Assembly: GCF_000430845.1 (NCBI RefSeq)
Contig: NZ_AUMU01000006.1
Coordinates: 62,001-126,000 of the forward strand
From: Chryseobacterium gregarium DSM 19109
Lineage (GTDB): Bacteria; Bacteroidota; Bacteroidia; Flavobacteriales; Weeksellaceae
DNA length: 64,000 bases
Direction: 5' to 3'
Made by a program: the position numbers and the translations under genes. The notes below the pieces were generated by a model, which saw only the letters and a list, made by a program, of their open reading frames with translations, was not told the origin of the DNA and did not search any database. This document shows positions 52,916 through 62,903 of this stretch, piece after piece (the stretch's first letter is position 1; each line of letters begins with the position of its first letter).

Positions 52916-54346
52916 TTAATAACTGTCAACCAGCTTTTCTGCTTTTTCCACAGCTCTTTTCAGGGCATTCAGTTTATTGTTGACTTCCTGCAGTTCGCTT
53001 TCAGGATCCGATTTTGCCACCAGGCCGGCACCGGCCTGATAATACAAAGTATTGTTTTTGCTCAGGAAAGTCCGGATCATGATCGCCTGGTTGCAGGTAC
53101 CGTTCAGCCCGATCATTCCGATACAGCCGCCGTAATATCCGCGGGAATCTTTTTCATATTGGTCAATCAGCTGCAGCGCTTTATGTTTGGGTGCCCCGCT
53201 TAATGTTCCCTGCGGAAAAGTAGTGGCTACCATTTCAAACGGTTTCGTGTTTTCCGGTAGATCGGCGGTAACTTCACTCACCATATGGATGACATGGGAA
53301 AAAAGCTGGATTTCCTTAAGTTTGGTAACGGTAACATTCTTTCCCATTTTCCCTAAATCATTCCTGGCCAGATCCACCAGCATGGTATGCTCTGCGTTTT
53401 CTTTCGGGTCGTTTTTAAGGGATTCGATAGAGGCAAGGTCGGTGTCAAAGTCTCCTGTCCTTTTGAAGGTTCCGGCTATAGGGTGGATGACCGCTTTGTT
53501 ATCCTTAATAATCAACTGGCTTTCAGGGCTGGATCCAAATAATTTATAGTTGCCATAGTCAAAAAAGAAAAGGTACGGCGAAGGGTTGATAGTCCGTAAG
53601 GCACGGTATACATTAAACTCATCACCGGTAAATTTCTGCTGGAATCTCCTGCTTAAGACCAATTGAAAAACATCGCCTCTCATGCAGTGCTTCTGTGCCG
53701 TTTGTACCAGTCCGATATATTCTTCATCCGTAAGGTTGGAAGTCTCTGCCCCGTTTTTCTCGAAAGGATAAATAACGGCATTCTTGTTTTTCATAAGGCT
53801 TTCCAGTAAATACCGTTCAGATTTTACACCTTCAATTTGATTTTCAATAAGATGCATTTCATCATTATAGTGATTGACGGCAATCACATACTGATACAGC
53901 CTGTATCGGAGAATAGGGATTTCAACTTCCGGACTCTGAGGTTTAAAGGTAAGTTTTTCAAAAAACTGCACGGCATCAAAGCTTGTATATCCAAAGAGGC
54001 TCTGTGCGGTTTCTTCTATGGAATCATGCGTCTTTTCACAGTCAAAACTATTGGAGAACTGTTCAAAAACTTCTGCGATGGTCTGGTTGCCGATCAGTTG
54101 TTTTACAGGTTCCTGCTGAGGGAATTTTATTTCATACTCAGTCAGGTTTTTTATTTCAATCCCGGCAATCGCATTAATGGCAATAAATGAAAAGTTATTG
54201 TCCATATTTTTAGCATCCGAGCTTTCCAGAAGAATGGTATCTCTGAACCGGTCACGCATCTGCAGGTAAATACTCATGGGAGTCTGCAGGTCACCGAGTG
54301 TTTTTTTGGAAACGGTTTTAATTTTTATTTTTTTACTGAACATCAC
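52916..54346 (-). CDS. trpE: Anthranilate synthase component I
   Basis: 476 residues, converts chorismate to anthranilate with TrpG. The N-terminal feedback-site motif LLESSDAKN near residue 38 binds tryptophan in the family. Catalytic-domain motifs: PSPYLFFFDYGNYKLFGSSP near 255, PIAGTFKRTGD near 289, TFPQGTLSGAPKHKALQLID near 379, and GYYGGCIGMIGLNG near 408. First structural gene, 24 nt or so after the leader terminator. Start is ATG 54346 or 54343. Confidence 0.95.
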   Translation of the reverse strand: MMFSKKIKIKTVSKKTLGDLQTPMSIYLQMRDRFRDTILLESSDAKNMDNNFSFIAINAIAGIEIKNLTEYEIKFPQQEPVKQLIGNQTIAEVFEQFSNSFDCEKTHDSIEETAQSLFGYTSFDAVQFFEKLTFKPQSPEVEIPILRYRLYQYVIAVNHYNDEMHLIENQIEGVKSERYLLESLMKNKNAVIYPFEKNGAETSNLTDEEYIGLVQTAQKHCMRGDVFQLVLSRRFQQKFTGDEFNVYRALRTINPSPYLFFFDYGNYKLFGSSPESQLIIKDNKAVIHPIAGTFKRTGDFDTDLASIESLKNDPKENAEHTMLVDLARNDLGKMGKNVTVTKLKEIQLFSHVIHMVSEVTADLPENTKPFEMVATTFPQGTLSGAPKHKALQLIDQYEKDSRGYYGGCIGMIGLNGTCNQAIMIRTFLSKNNTLYYQAGAGLVAKSDPESELQEVNNKLNALKRAVEKAEKLVDSY

Positions 54347-54372
54347 AGGGTATTTTTTAAATGGGTATAAAT

Positions 54373-54408
54373 AAAAAAGACTTCAACGGTGATCCGTCAA
54401 AGTCTTTT
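54373..54408 (-). terminator. trp operon attenuator terminator
   Basis: On the minus strand AAAAGACTTTGACGG (54408-54394), loop ATCA, CCGTTGAAGTCTTTT (54389-54375): 15 bp including two G-U pairs, followed by T residues to 54373. It lies only about 27 nt before trpE, so transcription stopping here would silence the operon. Confidence 0.88.
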
Positions 54409-54476
54409 ATTATATTGCTTTATTATTTCTTTTGTAAGATGAATTAACAGCACGACAATAGCTTCAGACCCGACGA
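54394..54476 (-). promoter_or_regulatory. Candidate trp antiterminator pairing
   Basis: TCGTCGGGTCT (54476-54466), which begins 12 nt after the last Trp codon, can pair with AGACTTTGACGG (54405-54394), the 5' arm of the terminator: 11 pairs with one bulged U. A separate hairpin, TAACAGCA (54513-54506) with TGCTGTTA (54452-54445), encloses the Trp codons. The pairings exclude one another in the way expected of attenuation by ribosome stalling. Confidence 0.65.
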
Positions 54477-54521
54477 AGAGTGTGAAAGCCACCACCAAAT
54501 ATTATTGCTGTTAGTAAACAT
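54444..54521 (-). CDS. trpL: trp operon leader peptide
   Basis: 25 residues: MFTNSNNIWWWLSHSS, then SGLKLLSCC and TAA. Three consecutive TGG codons (residues 9-11) stand in an otherwise ordinary short peptide, directly upstream of the trpE terminator. A ribosome stalled there for lack of Trp-tRNA would leave the antiterminator segment 54466-54476 free; with ample Trp-tRNA translation goes on and the terminator can form. The peptide itself is not expected to have another function. Start assigned by the only in-frame ATG. Confidence 0.82.
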   Translation of the reverse strand: MFTNSNNIWWWLSHSSSGLKLLSCC

Positions 54522-54525
54522 AGGA

Positions 54526-54533
54526 CAAATGTA
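54526..54533 (-). promoter_or_regulatory. Possible -7 element of the trp operon promoter
   Basis: On the minus strand TACATTTG ends 4 nt before the leader ATG and fits TAnnTTTG. TTTTTG stretches lie 16 and 23 nt upstream, not at the usual 19-21 nt. If used, the mRNA would begin almost at the leader ATG (leaderless). Confidence 0.35.
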
Positions 54534-54671
54534 TATAATTTTTTTTATACAAAAAACAAAAATGGGAAAAAATAAAAACCTAAGTTTTCATCTGTTGCTT
54601 TATTGATCGTTTTTACAGGCAAGTATCTTGTAAAATACGCACAAGTCATCATCTTTAACATTTATTTTTTA

Positions 54672-54679
54672 TATTTTTG
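54672..54679 (+). promoter_or_regulatory. -7 element of the lipoprotein-cytochrome operon
   Basis: TATTTTTG then C fits the TAnnTTTG consensus, 24 nt before ATG 54704. No strong -33 element is seen. Confidence 0.45.
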
Positions 54680-54703
54680 CTTAATAATTTTAATAAAGAA
54701 AAA

Positions 54704-54928
54704 ATGAAAAAAGTATTAGCGATCGCATTTATCGGAGGTTTACTGGCTGTCAGCTGCTCAAAAAAGCCTGATCATGATTTACAGGACAGCAACACGATGT
54801 TGGCTGAACCGGAGGCCCCTACGGTAGTGGATTCCAGCGCAACAACCCGTGAAACTCCTGAGGCTGACGTAAATGCTGCCATGTCGGTTCCTGCTAACGA
54901 AGCTAAAGCAGATACCCTTACGAAATAA
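54704..54928 (+). CDS. Small lipoprotein of unknown function
   Basis: 74 residues with lipobox ending at C18 (LLAVSC). The mature part is low-complexity, rich in Ala, Glu, Asp and Thr, with no fold motif. Its stop codon overlaps the start of the cytochrome c lipoprotein gene (TAATG), so the two are translationally coupled and may form a unit in the envelope. An in-frame TTG at 54677 overlaps the -7 element and is not used as start. Confidence 0.75.
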   Translation: MKKVLAIAFIGGLLAVSCSKKPDHDLQDSNTMLAEPEAPTVVDSSATTRETPEADVNAAMSVPANEAKADTLTK

Positions 54929-55305
54929 TGAAAAAACTGTTTTTGGCAGGAAGCTTGGCACTGCTTGTTTTTTCCTGTTCTAAAAAAGACAATACTCCGG
55001 TGGAAGGTACACCCTCTGAAACGGCAGGAATGCAGGATTCCGGAAGCAAAAGCCTTTCAGGGGACCAGATTATTGAGGCGCTGGACTGTTCCGGCTGCCA
55101 TTCGGTTAACGAGAGAATGGTAGGGCCTTCTTATCAGGAAATCGCAGATAAGTATTCTGATCAGGATACCGAAATGCTGGCTTCCAAAATCATAGAAGGC
55201 GGAAGCGGGGTCTGGGGAAATGTCCCGATGGCTGCCCATCCACAGGTGTCCAAAGAAGATGCTAAAAAAATGGTGGGATATATTTTGTCTTTGAAGAAAA
55301 AGTAA
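54928..55305 (+). CDS. c-type cytochrome lipoprotein
   Basis: 125 residues. Lipobox ends at C17 (LLVFSC); one heme c site, DCSGCH, is at C54, C57, H58; the axial Met is probably in WGNVPMAAHPQ near residue 92, followed by the terminal helix KKMVGYILSLK. This is a small class I cytochrome c anchored to the envelope, likely an electron carrier to a periplasmic or terminal oxidase. Coupled to the small lipoprotein gene before it; rlmF follows after 3 nt. Confidence 0.9.
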   Translation: MKKLFLAGSLALLVFSCSKKDNTPVEGTPSETAGMQDSGSKSLSGDQIIEALDCSGCHSVNERMVGPSYQEIADKYSDQDTEMLASKIIEGGSGVWGNVPMAAHPQVSKEDAKKMVGYILSLKKK

Positions 55306-55308
55306 CAC

Positions 55309-56235
55309 ATGTCTGCCGAAAAATCCAGTCTGCACACAAGAAACCTGCATCGTGATCCTTATGATTTTGATCGGCTTATTTCTTGTGTGCCGGAACTGAA
55401 GCCGTATGTTTTTATTAATTCTTATCAGACGGCAACTATCAATTTCAGCCTTCCGAAAGCTGTAAAATTACTTAATAAAGCTTTATTGCAGTCTTTTTAC
55501 GAGGTTAAGGATTGGGATATCCCCGAGGCTAATCTTTGTCCGCCTATTCCTGGCCGGGCAGATTATGTGCATTATATTGCAGATTTACTGGCTGGACAGA
55601 AGGAGATTCCTATAGGAACGTCTGTGAAAGGTCTTGATATCGGGGTAGGGGCCAATCTCATCTATCCTTTGATTGCCCACCGGTCGTACGGCTGGAGCAT
55701 GATCGGAGTTGATAGTAACAAAGATTCTCTGGAAAATGCCCGGAATATCCTGGATCATAATCCTGATTTTCTTCCTGCAGTCGAATTAAAATACCAGCCC
55801 GAACCCAAACATATATTTACAAATATTGTTGATCCTGAAGACCGGTTTGCATTTTCCATATGCAATCCTCCTTTTCATGATTCTGAAGAAGCCGCTTTAA
55901 AGGGAAACCTCAGAAAAACAAAGAACCTTAATAAAAAAATCGTCCGAAAGCCTTTGCTTAATTTCGGAGGACAGTCTTCCGAACTGTGGTGTGAAGGCGG
56001 CGAACTGGCTTTTATCACAACCATGATCAATGAAAGTGTTTTGTATTCCTCACAGGTTCTCTGGTTTACCTGCCTGGTATCGAAAAAGGATAATTTATTT
56101 AAGCTGACTTCGCTTTTAAAAAAGCATAAAGCTTTAGAATTCAAAATTATAGATATGGCCCAAGGCCAGAAAATAAGCAGGATATTAGCCTGGACTTTTA
56201 TTTCCCCACGCCATCGTAAAGATTGGTTTCTATAA
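55309..56235 (+). CDS. rlmF: 23S rRNA (adenine(1618)-N6)-methyltransferase
   Basis: 308 residues, RlmF (YbiN) family, which methylates A1618 of 23S rRNA (E. coli numbering) in the 50S assembly pathway. LHRDPYDFDRLI near the N terminus, the SAM-binding LDIGVGANLIYPLIA near residue 106 and the catalytic FSICNPPFHDSEEAA near 181 are diagnostic. It begins 3 nt after the cytochrome gene, an unrelated function, so shared transcription may be incidental. Confidence 0.93.
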   Translation: MSAEKSSLHTRNLHRDPYDFDRLISCVPELKPYVFINSYQTATINFSLPKAVKLLNKALLQSFYEVKDWDIPEANLCPPIPGRADYVHYIADLLAGQKEIPIGTSVKGLDIGVGANLIYPLIAHRSYGWSMIGVDSNKDSLENARNILDHNPDFLPAVELKYQPEPKHIFTNIVDPEDRFAFSICNPPFHDSEEAALKGNLRKTKNLNKKIVRKPLLNFGGQSSELWCEGGELAFITTMINESVLYSSQVLWFTCLVSKKDNLFKLTSLLKKHKALEFKIIDMAQGQKISRILAWTFISPRHRKDWFL

Positions 56236-56300
56236 CGGTGGTTGACCGATCATGCAGAGTTGCTTTGATATGAAATAAATTATATTTCTGAGAAAAGGCA

Positions 56301-56331
56301 TTGACCATCAATTCAAAAATCGTTAATTTTG
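56301..56331 (+). promoter_or_regulatory. lysS promoter
   Basis: TTGAC (56301-56305) and TAATTTTG (56324-56331): TTG then a 20-nt gap to a full TAnnTTTG match. The transcription start is expected about 18 nt before ATG 56354. Confidence 0.7.
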
Positions 56332-56353
56332 CACGTTATTTTAAATATATACA

Positions 56354-58054
56354 ATGCAATTATCAGAACAGGAAATAATCCGGAGAGAAAAGCTGAACAA
56401 GCTTGTTGAAATGGGGATCAATGCATTCCCGGCAGAGGAATATGTAATTACAGATACCACAGAATCTATAAAACAGGATTTCGCTGAAAGTAAACAGGTA
56501 AAGATTGCAGGAAGGCTTATGTCAAGAAGGATTCAGGGCAAAGCTTCTTTTGCTGAGTTACAGGATTCTACGGGCAAAACTCAGGTATATTTTAACAGGG
56601 ACGAGATCTGTACGGGAGATGACAAGACTTTATACAATGAAGTCTACAAGCATCTTCTGGATATCGGTGATATCATCGGTGTGGAAGGGGAACTGTTCAC
56701 TACGCAGGTAGGGGAAAAAACCGTTCTGGTAAAAAACTTTACCCTTTTAACCAAATCTTTACGTCCGCTTCCGCAGGCAAAGACCGATGATAACGGTGTC
56801 GTGCATGATGCATTCAACGATCCGGAATTAAGATACAGGCAGCGTTATGTGGATTTAACGGTAAATCCTCAGGTAAAAGAGGTTTTCGTGAAAAGAACAA
56901 AACTGTTCAACGCGATGAGAACATTCTTTAATGAAGCAGGTTATTTTGAAGTGGAAACCCCGATCTTACAGTCGATTCCCGGCGGAGCGGCAGCAAGACC
57001 ATTTATCACGCACCACAATGCCCTGGATATTCCGTTATATTTAAGAATCGCCAACGAATTATATTTAAAGAGACTGATCGTAGGTGGTTTTGACGGGGTC
57101 TATGAATTCTCAAAAAACTTCAGGAATGAAGGGATGGACAGAACGCACAACCCGGAATTTACCGCCATGGAAATCTATGTAGCCTACAAAGATTACAACT
57201 GGATGATGGATTTCACGGAGAAATTATTGGAATTCTGCGCCGTTCAGGTCAACGGAACAACAAAAGCTACTTTCGGTGAACATGAAGTTGATTTCAAAGC
57301 ACCATATGAAAGGATATCTATGACGGATGCGATCCTGAAATTCACAGGTTTCGATATCACAGGAAAAACCGAGCAGGAATTATTTGATTTTGCAAAATCG
57401 ATCGGGATTGAAGTGAACGGAACCATGGGCAAAGGAAAATTAATCGATGAAATCTTCGGTGAAAAATGCGAAGGGAACTTTATCCAGCCGACTTTCATCA
57501 CCGATTACCCGATAGAAATGTCGCCTTTAACTAAAAAACACCGAACCAAAGAAGGGCTTACAGAGCGTTTTGAGCTGATGGTTTGTGGCAAAGAAATCGC
57601 CAATGCCTATTCCGAGCTGAATGACCCGATCGATCAGCGGGAGCGCTTTGAAGAGCAGCTGAAATTAGCCGAAAAAGGAGATGATGAAGCAGGGCAGTTT
57701 ATTGATGAGGATTTCCTGAGAGCGTTGGAATACGGAATGCCGCCAACGTCAGGATTGGGAATCGGAATGGACAGGCTGATCATGTTCTTAACCAACAACG
57801 CATCCATCCAGGAAGTACTGTTCTTCCCTCAGATGAAACCTGAAAAAACAGTTCCTCAGATTGAACTGGGCGAGGATGAAAAAGTAATCCTTGAAATTTT
57901 AAATTCCCGGGAAGAAGCATTTTCACTCGCTGAGGTGAAGGAAAGAAGCCAGTTGTCCGGTAAAAAATGGGATAAAGCTTCTAAGACTCTGACCAAGAAT
58001 AATCTGGTAAAAGTGGAAAAAATTGATGAAAATGTATTAATGAAATTGATTTAA
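56354..58054 (+). CDS. lysS: Lysine--tRNA ligase (class II)
   Basis: 566 residues. The N-terminal OB fold (VKIAGRLMSRRIQGKASFAE near residue 49) binds the anticodon. Class II motifs: motif 1 near 190-210 (FNEAGYFEVETPILQ), motif 2 FRNEGMDRTHNPEFTAMEIY near 256, motif 3 GLGIGMDRLIMFL near 475. About 65 residues follow motif 3 beyond the usual end at about 505, forming a winged-helix-like tail (SLAEVKERSQLSGKKWDKA). The tail appears shared by related bacteria. Own promoter and terminator. Confidence 0.95.
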   Translation: MQLSEQEIIRREKLNKLVEMGINAFPAEEYVITDTTESIKQDFAESKQVKIAGRLMSRRIQGKASFAELQDSTGKTQVYFNRDEICTGDDKTLYNEVYKHLLDIGDIIGVEGELFTTQVGEKTVLVKNFTLLTKSLRPLPQAKTDDNGVVHDAFNDPELRYRQRYVDLTVNPQVKEVFVKRTKLFNAMRTFFNEAGYFEVETPILQSIPGGAAARPFITHHNALDIPLYLRIANELYLKRLIVGGFDGVYEFSKNFRNEGMDRTHNPEFTAMEIYVAYKDYNWMMDFTEKLLEFCAVQVNGTTKATFGEHEVDFKAPYERISMTDAILKFTGFDITGKTEQELFDFAKSIGIEVNGTMGKGKLIDEIFGEKCEGNFIQPTFITDYPIEMSPLTKKHRTKEGLTERFELMVCGKEIANAYSELNDPIDQRERFEEQLKLAEKGDDEAGQFIDEDFLRALEYGMPPTSGLGIGMDRLIMFLTNNASIQEVLFFPQMKPEKTVPQIELGEDEKVILEILNSREEAFSLAEVKERSQLSGKKWDKASKTLTKNNLVKVEKIDENVLMKLI

Positions 58055-58074
58055 TATATATCACATATAATAAG

Positions 58075-58111
58075 AAATCCTCTGCAGAATTTAACTGCAG
58101 AGGATTTTTTT
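58075..58111. terminator. Bidirectional terminator between lysS and cydB
   Basis: AAATCCTCTGCAG (58075-58087), loop AATTTAA, CTGCAGAGGATTT (58095-58107): perfect 13-bp stem with a T run on the plus strand. Confidence 0.9.
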
Positions 58112-58132
58112 GTTTGATATAATAAATTGATT

Positions 58133-59176
58133 TTATTTAATCGGTGTTTCAGGTCTTGCGGTTTCCTTTAACTGTCTTCGCTGTTTGCTGAAAGAAAGCA
58201 TCAGGTAAAACAAGAACGGCAGAATAAAAACGGAACCTAGCATCAGCGCCCATCCCAATGCGGAGATCGTCTTCGGAGCGGCAATATGTTCCAGTAAAGA
58301 AAGGTGCTGGCCATTGGAAAACAGGATGATGTTGGGATTATGTTGATAAGTGGCCGCAACCAGAATCATGATGATCTGAAATCCGGCCAGGGCCCGTACG
58401 GGAAGCAGTTTTCTTATGTGCATGGCCCTGAGAATCAAACCTAAAGAAATAGTGGCAAAAAAGGTGGCCATGATTCCCAAAGGCTTTGAAAAGACCCACA
58501 TGACCAGAGGGATGTCAGAAAGATAAGCCGCCAGAAAAACAAGGAGGCCGGTGATCACCACAAAAATCATGGTTTGTTTTGACTTTTTAATCATCAGGCT
58601 TAATTCCATACGGTCTATCGTTTCCCTTAATGCGAATATTGAAGCAAGATAAGCGCAGATGGAAGCGGTAAACAATCCTACGGCAACCCCAAACCAGTTC
58701 AGCCAGCTGAAAATATACAGATCTAAAAAATTGTCTGCATTGGGATTGATAGACCGTGAAATAGTTGCCGCGGCAATCAATCCTAAAAAGAAAGGAGTCA
58801 GCAGGCTTGAAAAGTAAAAGATCTGATTATAGACTTTCTGCCAGTCGTCCTTTACCGCATCATAATGCCTGAACGTGAATGCCGTTCCCCTGGCAATAAT
58901 CCCGATCAGCATTAAAACCAGCGGAATGTGAAGATAGGTGGAAAGGGTAGTGTACACTTCCGGAAACCCTACAAAAAGAATAACAATCGCAATAATCAGC
59001 CACATATGGTTGGCTTCCCATACCGGAGCAATAGCTTCATACATGATGGTCTGTGTTTTAGGGCGGTTCTTATCCTTGGTAAAAAGCTCCACAATTCCGG
59101 CCCCGAAATCTGCCCCGCCTAAAATAACATAAAGGCAGATAGCCAGCCAGAGGAAACCTATAACGACGTAAATCAT
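58133..59176 (-). CDS. cydB: Cytochrome bd oxidase subunit II
   Basis: 347 residues with about eight or nine membrane helices; YVVIGFLWLAICLYVILGGA at the N terminus and the FGAGIVELF and EAIAPVWEANHMWLI segments (residues about 25-60) are CydB signatures. With CydA it forms the high-affinity quinol oxidase that reduces O2 to water. Its ATG overlaps the cydA stop by 4 nt. No small CydX-like ORF was recognised after it. Confidence 0.95.
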   Translation of the reverse strand: MIYVVIGFLWLAICLYVILGGADFGAGIVELFTKDKNRPKTQTIMYEAIAPVWEANHMWLIIAIVILFVGFPEVYTTLSTYLHIPLVLMLIGIIARGTAFTFRHYDAVKDDWQKVYNQIFYFSSLLTPFFLGLIAAATISRSINPNADNFLDLYIFSWLNWFGVAVGLFTASICAYLASIFALRETIDRMELSLMIKKSKQTMIFVVITGLLVFLAAYLSDIPLVMWVFSKPLGIMATFFATISLGLILRAMHIRKLLPVRALAGFQIIMILVAATYQHNPNIILFSNGQHLSLLEHIAAPKTISALGWALMLGSVFILPFLFYLMLSFSKQRRQLKETARPETPIK

Positions 59177-60519
59177 GATTTTGTGTTTTTAGGATTAAAC
59201 TGAGGGTCGGTAGGGTCATACAACTTTGGAACCATCTTGATCTGTCTTGTTAACAGGAAAACGATCACCAAAGACAATGAAACGAAAACGGCCGTGAAAA
59301 AATAGAAAGAATACTGGATCCCTGGCATCGGCGTTACCGCGTCAACGGTTCTCATAATCCCGTAGATAATCCAGGGCTGCCTCCCGACTTCCGTTACCGT
59401 CCAGCCTGCTTCCAGGGCAATGTACCCGAAAGGCATGGCGATTAAAAATGTTTTCAGCAGCCATCTTCTGTCCAGCCATTCTTTTCTGAAGAATAAAGCG
59501 TACAGATAAATCATTCCGATAATAATCATCACCACACCGAAGAAAATCATAATCTGAAAGGCATAGTGCACCACGGCAACAGGCGGCCATTCATCCCGGG
59601 GGAAATCATTCAGTCCTTTCACTTCATGGTTGAAATCGTTGGAGACCAAAAAGCTTAATACTTTCGGGATCTTTATTGCGTATTTTATTTCACCTCTTTC
59701 CTCATCAGGAATTCCGCCGATGACAAAAGCGGCTCCTCTTTCTGTTTTGAAATGGGCTTCCATGGCAGCCAGTTTGATGGGTTGCCTTTCAGCGACGGAT
59801 TTTGCTGCAGTATCCCCGCTGAGAGGGGCTCCGAATGCTCCGATCATGGCGAAGCCTGCGGCAATCCTGAACGCTTTGGTATGAAATTCAACATTTTTCT
59901 TTTTTAAAATCAGGAATGCATGGACGCCTGCCACGGCAAATCCCGTAGCACAGAAAGCAGCAACGCTCATATGAAGAGCCTGTGAAAACCAGGCGTCGTT
60001 AAACATGGCTTTTATCGGGTCTATATTCAGGTATTGCCCGTTGATATAATCAAATCCTGCGGGGGAATTCATCCATGCATTGGCAGCGACTACCAGGATT
60101 CCGGAAGCCAGTCCGCTTATGCCGACCAGAAATCCGCAGAACCAGTGGAACCACTTGTTGAAACGGTCCCATCCGTAAAGGAAAAAACCGATCGCAATGG
60201 CTTCGATAAAAAATGCGGTTCCTTCCAGGGAAAAAGGCATCCCGAAAATCGGTCCCGCATGCTTCATGAAGTTGGGCCAGAGCAATCCTAATTCAAAGGA
60301 AAGCATTGTTCCGGAAACGGCTCCGACGGCAAAAAGGATGGCAACACCTTTGCTCCAGGCTTTGGTGAGACCTTTGTATACTTCATTTTTTGTTTTCAGA
60401 TATTTCCAGTGGGCAAAAGCCATCAGAAAAGGCATCACCATACCGACACACGAAAAAATAATATGGAATCCAAGTGACATGGCCATCTGCGCACGGGCTG
60501 CAAGAAAATCGTCCATCAT
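59173..60519 (-). CDS. cydA: Cytochrome bd oxidase subunit I
   Basis: 448 residues with nine membrane helices, the heme-bearing subunit. SLGFHIIFSCVGMVMPFLMA near residue 15 has the distal heme His, AFCATGFAVAGVHAFLI near 192 another heme ligand, and TEVGRQPWIIYG near 357 is the GRQPW quinol-oxidase signature. The Q-loop is short, so this is the short-loop (CIO-like or Bacillus-like) class. First gene of cydA-cydB; the 224-nt spacer to gyrB carries divergent promoters. Confidence 0.95.
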   Translation of the reverse strand: MMDDFLAARAQMAMSLGFHIIFSCVGMVMPFLMAFAHWKYLKTKNEVYKGLTKAWSKGVAILFAVGAVSGTMLSFELGLLWPNFMKHAGPIFGMPFSLEGTAFFIEAIAIGFFLYGWDRFNKWFHWFCGFLVGISGLASGILVVAANAWMNSPAGFDYINGQYLNIDPIKAMFNDAWFSQALHMSVAAFCATGFAVAGVHAFLILKKKNVEFHTKAFRIAAGFAMIGAFGAPLSGDTAAKSVAERQPIKLAAMEAHFKTERGAAFVIGGIPDEERGEIKYAIKIPKVLSFLVSNDFNHEVKGLNDFPRDEWPPVAVVHYAFQIMIFFGVVMIIIGMIYLYALFFRKEWLDRRWLLKTFLIAMPFGYIALEAGWTVTEVGRQPWIIYGIMRTVDAVTPMPGIQYSFYFFTAVFVSLSLVIVFLLTRQIKMVPKLYDPTDPQFNPKNTKS

Positions 60520-60665
60520 ATCAAATTTTAATCAAATAAATGTAAGCATAAATTAAAGATATCCGGTATGATTTACAACAGTATCGCTTTAAAGAATAGA
60601 TTTTAACTTTGGTGTTTTTTGGAATAAATCACTTTGCATTCCCGGGAAAAATCAGTGTTTTTTGA

Positions 60666-62678
<2,013 letters not shown>

Positions 62679-62700
62679 ATAAAATCTTTAAACCTAATAA

Positions 62701-62729
62701 AAAAGACTTCAGAAATGGAGTCTTTTTTT
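62701..62729 (+). terminator. Terminator after gyrB
   Basis: AAAGACTTC (62702-62710), loop AGAAAT, GGAGTCTTT (62717-62725), then a T run. Confidence 0.85.
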
Positions 62730-62879
62730 GTTTTTATATGATGTTGAATATTATGGTGGGAAAACAAAGAAACCATCTGTTAAAATATTTTTTTAAGTTA
62801 GAAATTTATTTATCAGTTCCTTTCATGATTTTATACCTTATTCATCAAAAATTAATTTCAGCAGTCCTTAAGATTTCAT

Positions 62880-62887
62880 TACTTTTG
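62880..62887 (+). promoter_or_regulatory. -7 element for the DUF3857 gene
   Basis: TACTTTTG followed by C fits TAnnTTTG; TTTC ends 20 nt upstream as a near match to -33 TTTG. Lies 16 nt before ATG 62904. Confidence 0.5.
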
Positions 62888-62903
62888 CTAAATTTTAATA
62901 ACC

